Source of the DNA: JAGLCW01 sp964427915
GTDB taxonomy: Bacteria; Caldisericota; Caldisericia; UBA6126
NCBI GenBank assembly: GCA_964427915.1
Contig: CAYRWA010000001.1
Coordinates: 66,834-130,833 of the forward strand
DNA: 64,000 bases
Direction of reading: 5' to 3'
The position numbers and the translations under genes were made by a program. Below the pieces are notes generated by a model, which had not been told where the DNA came from, ran no database searches, and saw only the letters and a program-made list of their open reading frames with translations. Of the stretch, positions 32,328 through 42,120 are shown piece by piece (within the stretch, counting starts at the first letter, position 1; each line of letters starts with the position of its first letter).

Positions 32328-35243
32328 ATGAAAAAAATACTGATTTTTATCGTAACAGTTTTTATATGCACATCGCTTTTGTCTATACAAACTCCTGTGA
32401 AAGGAGTTGAAGATATTTCCGTGGAAGTTCAGCCCCGGAGAATATCGACAAGGGCTGGGTACAAAATTAATTTGAAACTGGAAAAACCTTTGCAAGTGCA
32501 CGATTGGATTAAAATAATCTGGCCCAAAGGAACAGTCCTTCCTTCCTTGCCAGAAAACAAATCAGAAAGAACAGCTGAGTTAACAAGAATTGTTGAATCT
32601 ATCTATATTGGCACCTCCCCTTGTTCAGCATGTCAAGGCTTGCCTGTTATTGATTATAGGGAAAACTCTATTCGGTTTAATATTCACCTAGAGCTAGATC
32701 CCAAAAACCCTGGGTATGAATATGTTTATATACATGTTACCGACAGAGTTGGTATCAAAAACCCTGACACACCAGGGACGTATGAATTGAAAATTCAAAC
32801 GCAATCAGAAAGTGGCACTTTTGATTCACACAGCTACGAAATTGTTGATAGCAAAATTGGCGAACCCACAGGTAAACCTACTGTTGAAGTAGAGCCCAGC
32901 GGTATAAACCACCAAGCTTCTTACCAAGTCGCCTTCACCACGGGAAGAGGGGGTGAGTTATTTATGAATCGCAGCCGCATTCGCGTTCAATTCCCCCCTG
33001 AAACAACGCTGCTGAAAAAAAATCAAGAAATACCTCTTACTAGTATTCGCGTAAATGGTAAACCCTTAGGTCAAATGCCAATGATTCTGGATACAACGGT
33101 AACTGTCCTTTCACCACTGTATATAGGAAATAGTGAATCGGTGGAAGTTCATTTTGACAAAGAAGCAGGCATTCTAAACCCCTCGTCACCAGGCTCTTAT
33201 AGAGTTCTGGTTAGCACATCAGAAGATAGTGACGAAGTTCCCTCGGGGCAGTATGATATAATAAAGCAAAAGCCTACCCTTGAAGTCATTCCTGCTGTCA
33301 TCAATAAAAAAGCTTCCTACCATTTTACCTTTGTAGCTGATCAAGACATTATTGCAGATTATCCAATGTACGTGCAATTCCCTGCTAACGTTAAACTTCC
33401 GCGGTATATCGATCCATCTACTACTTTTGTAAACCAGTCCACTGCTTCTTCTGTATCAGTGAGAAATTCATTGTTTATGATCAGCTCTCAACAGACTATT
33501 GTAGCTGGAACCGTGATTGATATTCTAATAAAAGAGAGTGCTGGCATCCAAAATCCACCTACACCAGGTCCGATTACGTTGCAGTTTAAATGGTTTGATC
33601 AGCAACAGTGGGAAGAAACGCAGCCCGTAGACATAGTCAACCCTACGGTGGAATTTACCAAGTTAGAAATAAATCCAAACAATGCAAATGAAATATCGAC
33701 TTATACATGCACGATCCAAAACGGAGCAGAAGCAATACGGGCAAATGAATCCATTCAATTCCTCTTCTCAGAGGTATTTCAAATTCCTTCCCATATAGAT
33801 CCGAAGACTATCACAATAGCAGGTGTAGAAGCAGTGGAAGCGACCCCTTCCAAAGACTCTGTTGGGATTACGCTGCCCCGGGAAATTGATCCCGAAGAAG
33901 TGTTTACAGTTGTTTTTCATCGCAGTGCAATGATTAAGAATCCCCCCTCAGGTGATCAATGGATCCATCTCTATGTTTCAACCCCATACACAGAAGAGCC
34001 AAAACAATCTCCAACTTTGTATCTATACCCCCCCATACCCTACGCTTCAGTGGAATTGTTAGAAGGAGACAAAGGAAAGAAAAATTGGTATACATCCCCT
34101 CCACTTCTATCCTTTACGGCAAACCAAAAAGACCTTGAAATCCATTTCTGGTTTGATGATGAGACAGAAACACAGCTCTACCATAAACCACTGACCCTTG
34201 AGGTTGGACAATATACCACAACCCTCTACTACTATGCTCAGAATTCCTATGAAAAAGGTCCCTTGCAAGAAGAACTTATCAAAATAGACACTATTCAGCC
34301 AGAACTAACCATCACGCAACCCATACAGCCTATTACCTATACATCTTCAACACAGTTTGTAATGAAAGGTAGAATTCTTACACAAGGTCTTCAGACACCC
34401 CAAAGCAGTTCTTACAACATGGACATAGATAGTCTTGAAATCAACAATGAAAAAGTTGAGTTCCATCAAGACGAAGAAACCATGCAGTATTATTTCTCGT
34501 TCTCCATTTCTTTGGACGAGGGAGAAAACAACATTGTGGTTGCAGCGTATGATGAAGCAGGAAATGTTTCTGAAAAACAATTTCAAATCATTTGTGATAC
34601 CATTGCTCCCGACATACTAATTTCCTTTCCTACTGCCGATTCTCCAACCTTCCAGAAAAGTTTTGAAGTGCTAGGAAAAACAGAACCATTCACTGAGTTG
34701 TATATAAACAATGAACTCATTTTTGTAGACAGAGAGGGCAACTTTGCCCATCCAATGCGCGTCGATTCTGTTGGCAAATCCACCCTACAGGTAGAAGCAA
34801 TTGATAAAAGTGGCAATCGCTCAGAGCGATCCATTGATATATGGGCAGGAATTACCTTGCAGCTAACCATTGGATCGCAAAAAACTTTTTCTAACGGCGC
34901 CTCTCTACGTATTGACACAGCACCATTTATTACAAATGGCCGTACGATGATTCCATTTCGATATATTGGAGAATCTCTTCAAGCCACTATTGATTTTAGA
35001 AATGATTCGGTTACAAAAAGAGTTGTAGAAGTACGATATGAAAAAGAAAACACTCTCATTGTTTTAGTTATTGGAAACAGAAAAGCCACTGTAAATGGCC
35101 GAGAAGTTGAGCTAGATGCACCTCCATCTATCATCAATGGGAGAACCATGGTGCCATTGCGTTTTGTGGCCGAAGAACTTGGTTGCACATTGCAGTGGGA
35201 TGGAGATTTGCAAAGAATAACTATTACATACCCTGCGTGGTAA
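32328..35243 (+). CDS. Large secreted protein with four beta repeats, Ig-like domains and a stalk module
   Basis: 971 aa. A signal peptide (1-26, ending in VKG) is followed by four repeats of about 120-140 residues, each near its end carrying I-x-N-P (GIKNPDTPG, GILNPSSPG, GIQNPPTPG, MIKNPPSG); repeats span roughly 30-170, 180-315, 320-435 and 440-555. A Y-T-S-P-P Ig domain (about 570-650) and two glucodextranase-B type Ig domains (about 655-755 and 765-850, with AYDEAGNVSEKQ and AIDKSGNRSERS) follow, then a copper-amine-oxidase-N stalk module (about 852-970). It is probably an envelope or S-layer-associated protein. Its function is unknown. It follows rodA and precedes the MEMO gene by 10 nt. 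Confidence 0.85.
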   Translation: MKKILIFIVTVFICTSLLSIQTPVKGVEDISVEVQPRRISTRAGYKINLKLEKPLQVHDWIKIIWPKGTVLPSLPENKSERTAELTRIVESIYIGTSPCSACQGLPVIDYRENSIRFNIHLELDPKNPGYEYVYIHVTDRVGIKNPDTPGTYELKIQTQSESGTFDSHSYEIVDSKIGEPTGKPTVEVEPSGINHQASYQVAFTTGRGGELFMNRSRIRVQFPPETTLLKKNQEIPLTSIRVNGKPLGQMPMILDTTVTVLSPLYIGNSESVEVHFDKEAGILNPSSPGSYRVLVSTSEDSDEVPSGQYDIIKQKPTLEVIPAVINKKASYHFTFVADQDIIADYPMYVQFPANVKLPRYIDPSTTFVNQSTASSVSVRNSLFMISSQQTIVAGTVIDILIKESAGIQNPPTPGPITLQFKWFDQQQWEETQPVDIVNPTVEFTKLEINPNNANEISTYTCTIQNGAEAIRANESIQFLFSEVFQIPSHIDPKTITIAGVEAVEATPSKDSVGITLPREIDPEEVFTVVFHRSAMIKNPPSGDQWIHLYVSTPYTEEPKQSPTLYLYPPIPYASVELLEGDKGKKNWYTSPPLLSFTANQKDLEIHFWFDDETETQLYHKPLTLEVGQYTTTLYYYAQNSYEKGPLQEELIKIDTIQPELTITQPIQPITYTSSTQFVMKGRILTQGLQTPQSSSYNMDIDSLEINNEKVEFHQDEETMQYYFSFSISLDEGENNIVVAAYDEAGNVSEKQFQIICDTIAPDILISFPTADSPTFQKSFEVLGKTEPFTELYINNELIFVDREGNFAHPMRVDSVGKSTLQVEAIDKSGNRSERSIDIWAGITLQLTIGSQKTFSNGASLRIDTAPFITNGRTMIPFRYIGESLQATIDFRNDSVTKRVVEVRYEKENTLIVLVIGNRKATVNGREVELDAPPSIINGRTMVPLRFVAEELGCTLQWDGDLQRITITYPAW

Positions 35244-35253
35244 AGGAGGAAGA

Positions 35254-36072
35254 ATGAACCGACCTATGAGATTTGCTGGACCTCACATGTTTTATCCTAA
35301 CGATCCTATTGAAATCATCCAATGGAAAGAAAAAATCCTTTCCCAATGGGAACCATCCTTTCCTTCTTTTCAATCTGCTTACGCAGCTATTGTACCTCAT
35401 GCTGGTTTCATATATTCTGGATCGGTTGCATTAAAAACACTATCTTCTATACCCTTACCCGAAACAGTTGTCATCATTGGGGTCAATCATACTGGTATCG
35501 GAAGACCTTTGTCTGTATGGCCTACGGGGAAGTGGGAAACACCCTTTGGTTGGATACCCGTAGATGAAGAATTGGCAAGTGATATGATTAAACAAGACCC
35601 TCACTTTGAATCCGATTGCAAAGCACACCTAGAAGAACATTCTATTGAAGTAATCTTATCTCTCTTGGCTTCTTTCACTACCAATATCAAAGTGCTTCCT
35701 ATCACGATGGGGTATCAGGATGTGAAAACTACAGAAGAACTGGGAAACATTTTAGTTGCATTGTCAAACAATCGTCACATTTTTGTTATTGCCTCTTGCG
35801 ATATGTCTCACTATGTATCCAAAGAAAAGGCTTTATCTGATGATCAAAAAGTTCTAGATCATTGGTATGCACTTCGTTGGAAAGAAGCAATTGAAACTGT
35901 TGAACGCAACAATTTCTCCGTTTGTGGAGTAGGTCCTGGTTCAGCCGCTAGCCTCTTTGCAGCCAAAAAAGGGGCACAGAGAGGTTTGTTACTAGACCAT
36001 ACCCATTCCGGGGAAGTCACTGGTGATACTGATGCAGTTGTGTCCTATGCGGGAGTTTTGTTCGTTTCATGA
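35254..36072 (+). CDS. MEMO1-family protein (AmmeMemoRadiSam system protein B)
   Basis: 272 aa. The extradiol-dioxygenase-like MEMO fold is recognised from IVPHAGFIYSG, GVNHTGIG, EEHSIEVILSLL and SCDMSHYVS, whose histidines and cysteine line the metal-binding pocket. The family is named for its common link with AMMECR1 and a radical SAM protein; neither is adjacent. Enzyme activity is not established for bacterial members. AAAGGAGG lies 5 nt before the ATG. It overlaps the deacetylase gene by four bases (ATGA). Confidence 0.88.
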   Translation: MNRPMRFAGPHMFYPNDPIEIIQWKEKILSQWEPSFPSFQSAYAAIVPHAGFIYSGSVALKTLSSIPLPETVVIIGVNHTGIGRPLSVWPTGKWETPFGWIPVDEELASDMIKQDPHFESDCKAHLEEHSIEVILSLLASFTTNIKVLPITMGYQDVKTTEELGNILVALSNNRHIFVIASCDMSHYVSKEKALSDDQKVLDHWYALRWKEAIETVERNNFSVCGVGPGSAASLFAAKKGAQRGLLLDHTHSGEVTGDTDAVVSYAGVLFVS

Positions 36073-37436
36073 AACGACTGCTCCAGGGTATCGTTTTTGT
36101 TTTTGTTATAGGCTTGTTTGCTCTGCTTTCTATCAAGCATCTGTCCATAGCTACCTGTGATCGATTGTTCCTATTTACCCTCGAAAATGAATTTCAAGAG
36201 TCTCTTTCCTTACAATGTTTATGCTCAGATTCCTTGGAAGGGAAAGGATGGCTTATTTTTGAAAGCCCTTCGTATACCCCCCCTGTGCCAATCTCATATT
36301 TTGCCAACAATACGAATGTAACTACAGATCTATCCAATTTTCCTGTTGGGGACTACCGCGTGCAGTTAATGACGTATACTGATCGCAAAGCTGTCGTTTC
36401 AAATTGGATCCACTTTTCTGTAACGTCTGAAGCACCCCACCTATGGCTTTCAGATGATATGTCAACACCTCTTTATCACAAAGAAACGACTTGTACCTTT
36501 ACGTGTATCAGTTCACAGCCACTCAGAGAAGCCTATTTTACGCTCCACAATCAACGCTACTCTCTGCATCCCAATTCATCACAAGAATGGACTTTTCATG
36601 GTGATTTACCCTTGCAAAATGGTCGTAATACCCTTTTAATACATGGCACAAACCACCATCATGTAGCCAACCAACTACCTATTGATATTGTATACAAAAA
36701 ACCAACAACAGCTCAACAGGTAGTGGTCCTAGGGTATCACAATATCGGCACTTACAAACAAGAATGGGTGGTTTTCCCGGAAACATTCGAACATCATATT
36801 CAGTACTTGCATGACAATGGCTATTATTTTTGTACTCCGAGTGAAGTGTTACTTTTTAACAAACACAAAATTTCCTTGCCTGAAAAGTCTGTATTGATTA
36901 CATTTGACGATGGATGTAGCGGAGTTTTTACGCACGCACTTGCGATACTACAAAAATACAATGCTAAAGCCACGCTCTTTGTCATTAATTCAGTAATCGG
37001 GACACCTGGATACCTTACATGGGAAGAGCTAGATTCTATTATGGAATCTGGTTTGTTCACGCTGGGATCTCATTCGTACAATCTCCATGGGTGGGTTGAC
37101 TATACAATGCTACCCGATGGTGGTTATATTTCAAAGCTCCATCACCTGCGGGAAGAAACTTGGGATGAATATCTAAACCGTGTTCGTCAAGATCTACAAC
37201 AATCTCGCAATGAACTCTATGAAAGATACCAACAACCTATTTTGTTTTTTGCCTACCCTTTTGGGGAATACCCTGCTCAATCTATCAAACGGGTACAAGA
37301 ATGTGGTTTTCTTGGTGCTTTCACTTTCAATAAATCTGAGTGTTATGTCACTCATTCTACCCATCCCTATGCAATGGATCGACTGCCTGTGTTTGAAAAT
37401 TCCAATCTTCAAGATCTATTGTTGGACACAGGATAA
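36069..37436 (+). CDS. Membrane-anchored polysaccharide deacetylase (CE4)
   Basis: 455 aa. A signal anchor (about 5-24) and two beta domains (about 35-125 and 130-215) precede the NodB catalytic domain (about 230-455). Motif 1 is TFDDG, motif 2 is SHSYNLH (metal ligands H-x-x-x-x-H), and motif 3, normally RxPYG, is FAYPFGEY. The two histidines and Asp of the metal site are intact; the motif-3 arginine is missing. It probably removes N-acetyl groups from peptidoglycan or a surface polymer. It is translationally coupled to the MEMO gene. Confidence 0.88.
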   Translation: MKRLLQGIVFVFVIGLFALLSIKHLSIATCDRLFLFTLENEFQESLSLQCLCSDSLEGKGWLIFESPSYTPPVPISYFANNTNVTTDLSNFPVGDYRVQLMTYTDRKAVVSNWIHFSVTSEAPHLWLSDDMSTPLYHKETTCTFTCISSQPLREAYFTLHNQRYSLHPNSSQEWTFHGDLPLQNGRNTLLIHGTNHHHVANQLPIDIVYKKPTTAQQVVVLGYHNIGTYKQEWVVFPETFEHHIQYLHDNGYYFCTPSEVLLFNKHKISLPEKSVLITFDDGCSGVFTHALAILQKYNAKATLFVINSVIGTPGYLTWEELDSIMESGLFTLGSHSYNLHGWVDYTMLPDGGYISKLHHLREETWDEYLNRVRQDLQQSRNELYERYQQPILFFAYPFGEYPAQSIKRVQECGFLGAFTFNKSECYVTHSTHPYAMDRLPVFENSNLQDLLLDTG

Positions 37437-37516
37437 GAAAAATAGAGCATTACAACCTACACGATTGTTTAGTAAAAAAGTAACACTTCACTACTTTTCC
37501 TTCCTATATATCTTAG

Positions 37517-37522
37517 TATAAT
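37517..37522 (+). promoter_or_regulatory. Possible -10 box for arcC
   Basis: Perfect TATAAT 106 nt before the arcC start; no convincing -35. The 192-nt gap after the deacetylase also holds a weak AAAAGTA/TACTTTT hairpin (near 37475-37498). The long leader contains no riboswitch class that I recognise. Confidence 0.4.
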
Positions 37523-37628
37523 GATGAATCTACTCAAAAAGAAGCAACCTTGTGAAAGCAAAACCTAAGGATGCTGATCATAAAGAACACCCCCCTTTTT
37601 CGTCCATAACATTATTATTGGAGGTAGT

Positions 37629-38567
37629 ATGCGAATTGTAATAGCTATTGGTGGTAATTCTCTTATTCGAAGTAAAAAAGAAAATAGTATCTTTGATCAA
37701 CTACAACAGGTAAAACAGACGGTCCAAAGCATAAAGGATCTGTTGCTTGGAGATTACGAAGTTGTAATTACACATGGCAATGGACCCCAAGTAGGTTTTT
37801 TGCTTCAGATGCAAGAAAAAATGTCTGACAATATTCCCACTATGCCAATCGATTACTGCGTTGCTAATACACAAGGTAGTATCGGGTACCAGATTCAATG
37901 TGCCATACAAAATCAGCTTCTCGAGGGATCTTCATCAAAAAGAGTTGTCTCTATTGTAACCCAATGCGAGGTAGAAGAGGACGATACCGCTTTTGATAAT
38001 CCAAGCAAACCCATCGGTTCCTTCTATTCCCTCGACGAAATAACAAAACGGGCAAAAGAATTTGGTTGGCAATTTGTCGAAGATTCTGGAAGAGGGTATC
38101 GACGAGTGGTTGCTTCCCCAAAACCTACATTGATTCTGGAAAAGGATAGCATACAAACCCTCTTACAAAACAACACAATTGTTATTGCAGCTGGTGGCGG
38201 GGGTATCCCTGTCATACGACATGGTCGTGGTTATCAGGGAATAGAGGCCGTGATTGACAAAGACTATGCATCGTCTCTTTTGGCTCAAGAAATTGATGCC
38301 GACCTCCTCGTCATATCGACAGGGGTCCCGTATGTGTCTCTTGATTTTGGTACTCCTCAAGAAAAACCACTTCGAGAAGTATCTGCTCGCATGATGAAAG
38401 AATATCTTTCCCAGAATCATTTTGGAAAAGGTAGTATGGAGCCAAAAATAATAGCAGGTCTTCAGTTTACAGAATGTACAAAAAAGCCTACAATAATTAC
38501 CAGTCCTGAAAACATTGAAAAAGCACTAGAAGGTAAAACGGGAACAAAAATCACTCCCAATTTGTAA
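37629..38567 (+). CDS. arcC: Carbamate kinase
   Basis: 312 aa amino-acid-kinase fold. It transfers phosphate from carbamoyl phosphate to ADP in arginine or purine catabolism. Motifs are IAIGGNSLI, THGNGPQVGF, AAGGGGIPVI and DKDYASSLLA. A GGAGG site lies 4 nt before the ATG. No arcA, arcB or other arginine deiminase gene lies within the window, so the source of carbamoyl phosphate is not visible. Confidence 0.95.
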   Translation: MRIVIAIGGNSLIRSKKENSIFDQLQQVKQTVQSIKDLLLGDYEVVITHGNGPQVGFLLQMQEKMSDNIPTMPIDYCVANTQGSIGYQIQCAIQNQLLEGSSSKRVVSIVTQCEVEEDDTAFDNPSKPIGSFYSLDEITKRAKEFGWQFVEDSGRGYRRVVASPKPTLILEKDSIQTLLQNNTIVIAAGGGGIPVIRHGRGYQGIEAVIDKDYASSLLAQEIDADLLVISTGVPYVSLDFGTPQEKPLREVSARMMKEYLSQNHFGKGSMEPKIIAGLQFTECTKKPTIITSPENIEKALEGKTGTKITPNL

Positions 38568-38643
38568 CTTTTCTCCAAGTAGAAGGTATATAGTAAAGGT
38601 ATCATTTCCGACAAATTTGGTTTCGGACAGAGGTGGAACATTT

Positions 38644-41600
38644 ATGAAAATAACGTTTCGATTTTTGTTGTCTTTCTTTCTTGTATTTAACTTATTGTTT
38701 GCTTATTCTGGACCATCATCTTCACAAAACCAATTTGAGAACCAATCATTTCTAATTCATACTTCGCAAATCTCTTTTCAACAAATGCAACCTTCCCTGA
38801 AAATTGCCATGAAGGAAGGTTGGATATCGGATTGGAAATGGTTTCCAAAAAATACAATCCTAGAAGTCACAGGAGATGAGTTACAAATAAAGGACTTATT
38901 CCAATCCATCCCCTCTCAAATTGTCCCCAATTTTACGATTCAATCTGATCCAATCATTAAGCACACCACATCAGATTCTCTTCCTCCTAAAAATTGGAAT
39001 TTGGAAGACCTACACATTCAATCCATTTGGGAGCAAGGCTACACTGGTAAGGATGTTAAAATATGTATTTTAGATACTGGCTGCGATGGATCCCATCCGA
39101 AACTGAAAGGAAAAATCAAAGACTTTGCGTTTGTCGATCGCAATGGAGTCGCCACTCTTTCTAGTACTCCCTACGATACAGATACTCATGGGACTCACGT
39201 AGCTGGCATAGCTGCCGGTGGTAGTAAGAGTACACCCCTTGGTATCGCTCCCGATAGCGATTTATCCATTGGAGTTGTGATTCCAGGTGGAAGCGGTTCT
39301 TTTTCTCAAATTATTGGCGGCATTGAATGGGCAATGGATCCAGATGGCGACCCCGAAACAGATGATGCTCCAATTGCCATCAATTTATCACTTGGAATGC
39401 CAGGATTTGTTGATTTTTGGACGCCTGTTTTTATCAATGCGTTAAACCGTAATATCTTAATCGTTAGTTCATCTGGAAACGAAGGCAACGGAATCACAAA
39501 CAGTCCAGGAAATCATCCTTACGTAGTTGGCGTTGGTTCCTACGGGTATCATCGAAAGTCTTCATCATTTTCTGCAGGAGACAGCAACATACAGTGGAAC
39601 AGCACGTCCATTGCAACCGACCCTTACATCAAGCCAGATATTACAGCACCAGGTTCCATGGTGTACTCCAGTGTGCCTGGCAATTCGTATGCATACTATA
39701 GTGGCACTTCCATGTCAGCCCCTCATATTACCGGGGCTGTTGCCATATTAAAACAAGCTTTTCCCAATGCTACTGCATGGGATCTTCGAAACTTTCTTTT
39801 ATGGGGTGGAGATGATCTAGGAAAAGAAGGATGGGACACTCGATACGGAAAAGGGGTCCTAAATATTGAAAAATCTCTTCAGGCAGGAGAACAATCTCAC
39901 TATATCCATGGTACCATTAAGCATTACTCAGATGAATACAGTCTTTGGATTCAAGAATTGCAAAGTGGTATTTTCATTAACGCAGAAGGATCCTTTTCTT
40001 GTCACCTACTTCCAGGGCAGTATACACTACAATTACGCCATGGAAGCGATATTGTTCAAAGCCAGACCATAACAGTCACTGGGCAAAAAGAAATCCAATC
40101 CTTTGCCCTGCCCAATCCAGCAGAAATGGTTCTGGAAGGGGTTGTATTAGATCCCAATGGAAATTCTATTTCTTCCGCCAAAATTATCCACGGTAACACA
40201 GTACTGTACACAGATCAAGAAGGTCATTTTTCCGTTTCTTTACACCAAGGAGACAACATCATTGTTCGTAAAAGTGGCTATATTGAAAAGCGCTTGCAAG
40301 CGACAAATAGAAACACATGGATAAACATCCGTTTGAAAAAAACATCCCTTCTCTTAATAGAAGGAAGCTCCCCCTATAGCACAACCATAAACCCTCCTCA
40401 ACAAGCTCTTCCTATCTATGAGAACACCTTGCATAGCTTGGACCAATCGTATGCACTGCTTCGCTGCTCAGAAGAATCCTTCACGATTGAGGACTTACAA
40501 GGCTTTTCAAGAGTTCTTTTGTTTTACGCCAGTGGTGGCATGCAAAGCAATGAAATTCAAGCCTGTAGTACCTATTTAGACAATGGAGGAAGTCTCATTG
40601 TTAGTGGCAGAATGATTATGCTGCTTGAACAATTCTACCGAACCAATTTCCTTCTCAAATATGCAGGAGTTTACTCTAAGAAAATGATTGCATTCCCTTC
40701 TGTGGAAGGCATTTATTCGTCCTACGAGGACATGCTGTTTCCCTTGTCAGGCCCAGGTGGTGCCAACAATCAAGAAATATGCGATGTACTCATCAAAGAT
40801 GTAAACGCTGAATGCATTCCATTCCTTCGTTATTCCTCGACGTCAGAAAAAGAGTATGCTGCCGTTATGAGCAATACCAGTGAATACAAATTTGCTTTTT
40901 TAGGATTTGGATTGGAAGGCATTGGCATTGAGTCTTCTAGAAAACAACTTCTCAAGCGCCTCCTTGATTGGACAGATGAGGGGGGAGAGATTACACTCAA
41001 TCTACCACCAGGAAAAACCTATATCACCATGAGGCGAAATCATGAGATCCTTGAAAAAGTAACTGAAGAAACATCTCTCACGTTGGAAAATCTATTCCTA
41101 GATACCTACGTATTTGAACTTGAACGATATGGAAAGAAGAAAATTCGATTTGAATGTGACTTTACAAAAGGAAACTCCTATATCGCCAATGCCTATTTTT
41201 CTGACTCAAGTGTCCAACAAGTCGACATTTTACCTCAAAACTGCACAGCTCCCGATGCCTACCTAATGGTATATTACAAGGATACGTTACTGCATAGTGC
41301 AAAAGTTGATCCCTCCGAAACAATCACAGAATATCTACCACAAGGTGATTATCTTTTCTGTTTATCTGCCAAAGGGTACAAAAATCAATACTACAAAATT
41401 TCTATACAAGCACCCCAAGAAGAACCCAGAATAGCAGAAATGAACATGCAAAAGTCATCCATTCCCATTATAGTAATCGACGATTCCCCAACAGGTTGGT
41501 CTCTTTTAGATCATTACCTTCGCATTGGCGAATATGCAACCCGTTGGATTGAAACGTCTGGTATTTCTTTCCAACATTGGTCTGTTGAAGAAAAGGGATT

Positions 41601-42120
41601 CCCGTCTTTTCACGACCTGTATCCCTATGAAATAGTCATTCACATTGCCGGAAGAAATCCCTATGCTCTGTATACAGAAGATCGTCAGAAGAGCATCGGA
41701 GAATTCCTAGATAAACAAGGTAAGTACCTTATTTTATCCAATAGTGCCCACACAGTTCTTGATGAATCTGTATGGTTCTCAAAATACTTTGGTATTCAAA
41801 CAAAATATGTTAACGTTCGGGAAAAAACTGTAGTTGGCATCCCTGGTACTGTTACTGAATCAATGTATTTCGACCTTTACAACTCCTTAGAACAAGATGG
41901 TTTGTATATTACATTTCCTGAATTTGAACCAACTAGTCCTTATGCAAAACCTCTTTTCCAATACGCCAGTCAGAAATTCTGTTCTAGCTACTTTGATAAT
42001 GGTACATACCGAGCAATCTATCTCCCCTTTGGTCTTGATAATCTTACCAACTCAGATATACGCATAAAACTGATTCAAATGACAAAAAAACTAGTAGAAA
42101 CTGGAGAGTATTCGGAATAA
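38644..42120 (+). CDS. Large secreted subtilisin-like serine protease (S8) with C-terminal extension
   Basis: 1158 aa. Signal peptide (1-22 or so), a propeptide-like segment (30-115), and the S8 domain with Asp144 (ILDTGCDG), His182 (DTHGTHVAG), oxyanion Asn279 (SGNEG) and Ser356 (SGTSMSAP). After about residue 420 come a carboxypeptidase-regulatory beta domain (near 495-560, GVVLDPNGNSISSAKI), a GATase-like segment (near 570-680), further beta domains, and a second GATase-like segment near 940-1060 (IPIIVIDDSPTG, GEFLDKQGKYLILSN). The catalytic set is complete. I chose ATG 38644 with AGAGGTGG upstream. The zincin gene starts directly after its stop. Confidence 0.9.
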   Translation: MKITFRFLLSFFLVFNLLFAYSGPSSSQNQFENQSFLIHTSQISFQQMQPSLKIAMKEGWISDWKWFPKNTILEVTGDELQIKDLFQSIPSQIVPNFTIQSDPIIKHTTSDSLPPKNWNLEDLHIQSIWEQGYTGKDVKICILDTGCDGSHPKLKGKIKDFAFVDRNGVATLSSTPYDTDTHGTHVAGIAAGGSKSTPLGIAPDSDLSIGVVIPGGSGSFSQIIGGIEWAMDPDGDPETDDAPIAINLSLGMPGFVDFWTPVFINALNRNILIVSSSGNEGNGITNSPGNHPYVVGVGSYGYHRKSSSFSAGDSNIQWNSTSIATDPYIKPDITAPGSMVYSSVPGNSYAYYSGTSMSAPHITGAVAILKQAFPNATAWDLRNFLLWGGDDLGKEGWDTRYGKGVLNIEKSLQAGEQSHYIHGTIKHYSDEYSLWIQELQSGIFINAEGSFSCHLLPGQYTLQLRHGSDIVQSQTITVTGQKEIQSFALPNPAEMVLEGVVLDPNGNSISSAKIIHGNTVLYTDQEGHFSVSLHQGDNIIVRKSGYIEKRLQATNRNTWINIRLKKTSLLLIEGSSPYSTTINPPQQALPIYENTLHSLDQSYALLRCSEESFTIEDLQGFSRVLLFYASGGMQSNEIQACSTYLDNGGSLIVSGRMIMLLEQFYRTNFLLKYAGVYSKKMIAFPSVEGIYSSYEDMLFPLSGPGGANNQEICDVLIKDVNAECIPFLRYSSTSEKEYAAVMSNTSEYKFAFLGFGLEGIGIESSRKQLLKRLLDWTDEGGEITLNLPPGKTYITMRRNHEILEKVTEETSLTLENLFLDTYVFELERYGKKKIRFECDFTKGNSYIANAYFSDSSVQQVDILPQNCTAPDAYLMVYYKDTLLHSAKVDPSETITEYLPQGDYLFCLSAKGYKNQYYKISIQAPQEEPRIAEMNMQKSSIPIIVIDDSPTGWSLLDHYLRIGEYATRWIETSGISFQHWSVEEKGFPSFHDLYPYEIVIHIAGRNPYALYTEDRQKSIGEFLDKQGKYLILSNSAHTVLDESVWFSKYFGIQTKYVNVREKTVVGIPGTVTESMYFDLYNSLEQDGLYITFPEFEPTSPYAKPLFQYASQKFCSSYFDNGTYRAIYLPFGLDNLTNSDIRIKLIQMTKKLVETGEYSE

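Noticed and set aside
37474..37499. AAAAGTA/TACTTTT hairpin as a terminator after the deacetylase gene
   Set aside because: The stem is seven A-T-rich pairs with a 9-nt loop and only a broken T-run. It is too weak to call.
37520..37628. c-di-GMP or other known riboswitch before arcC
   Set aside because: Short A/G-rich phrases look suggestive, but the conserved paired elements of known classes are missing.
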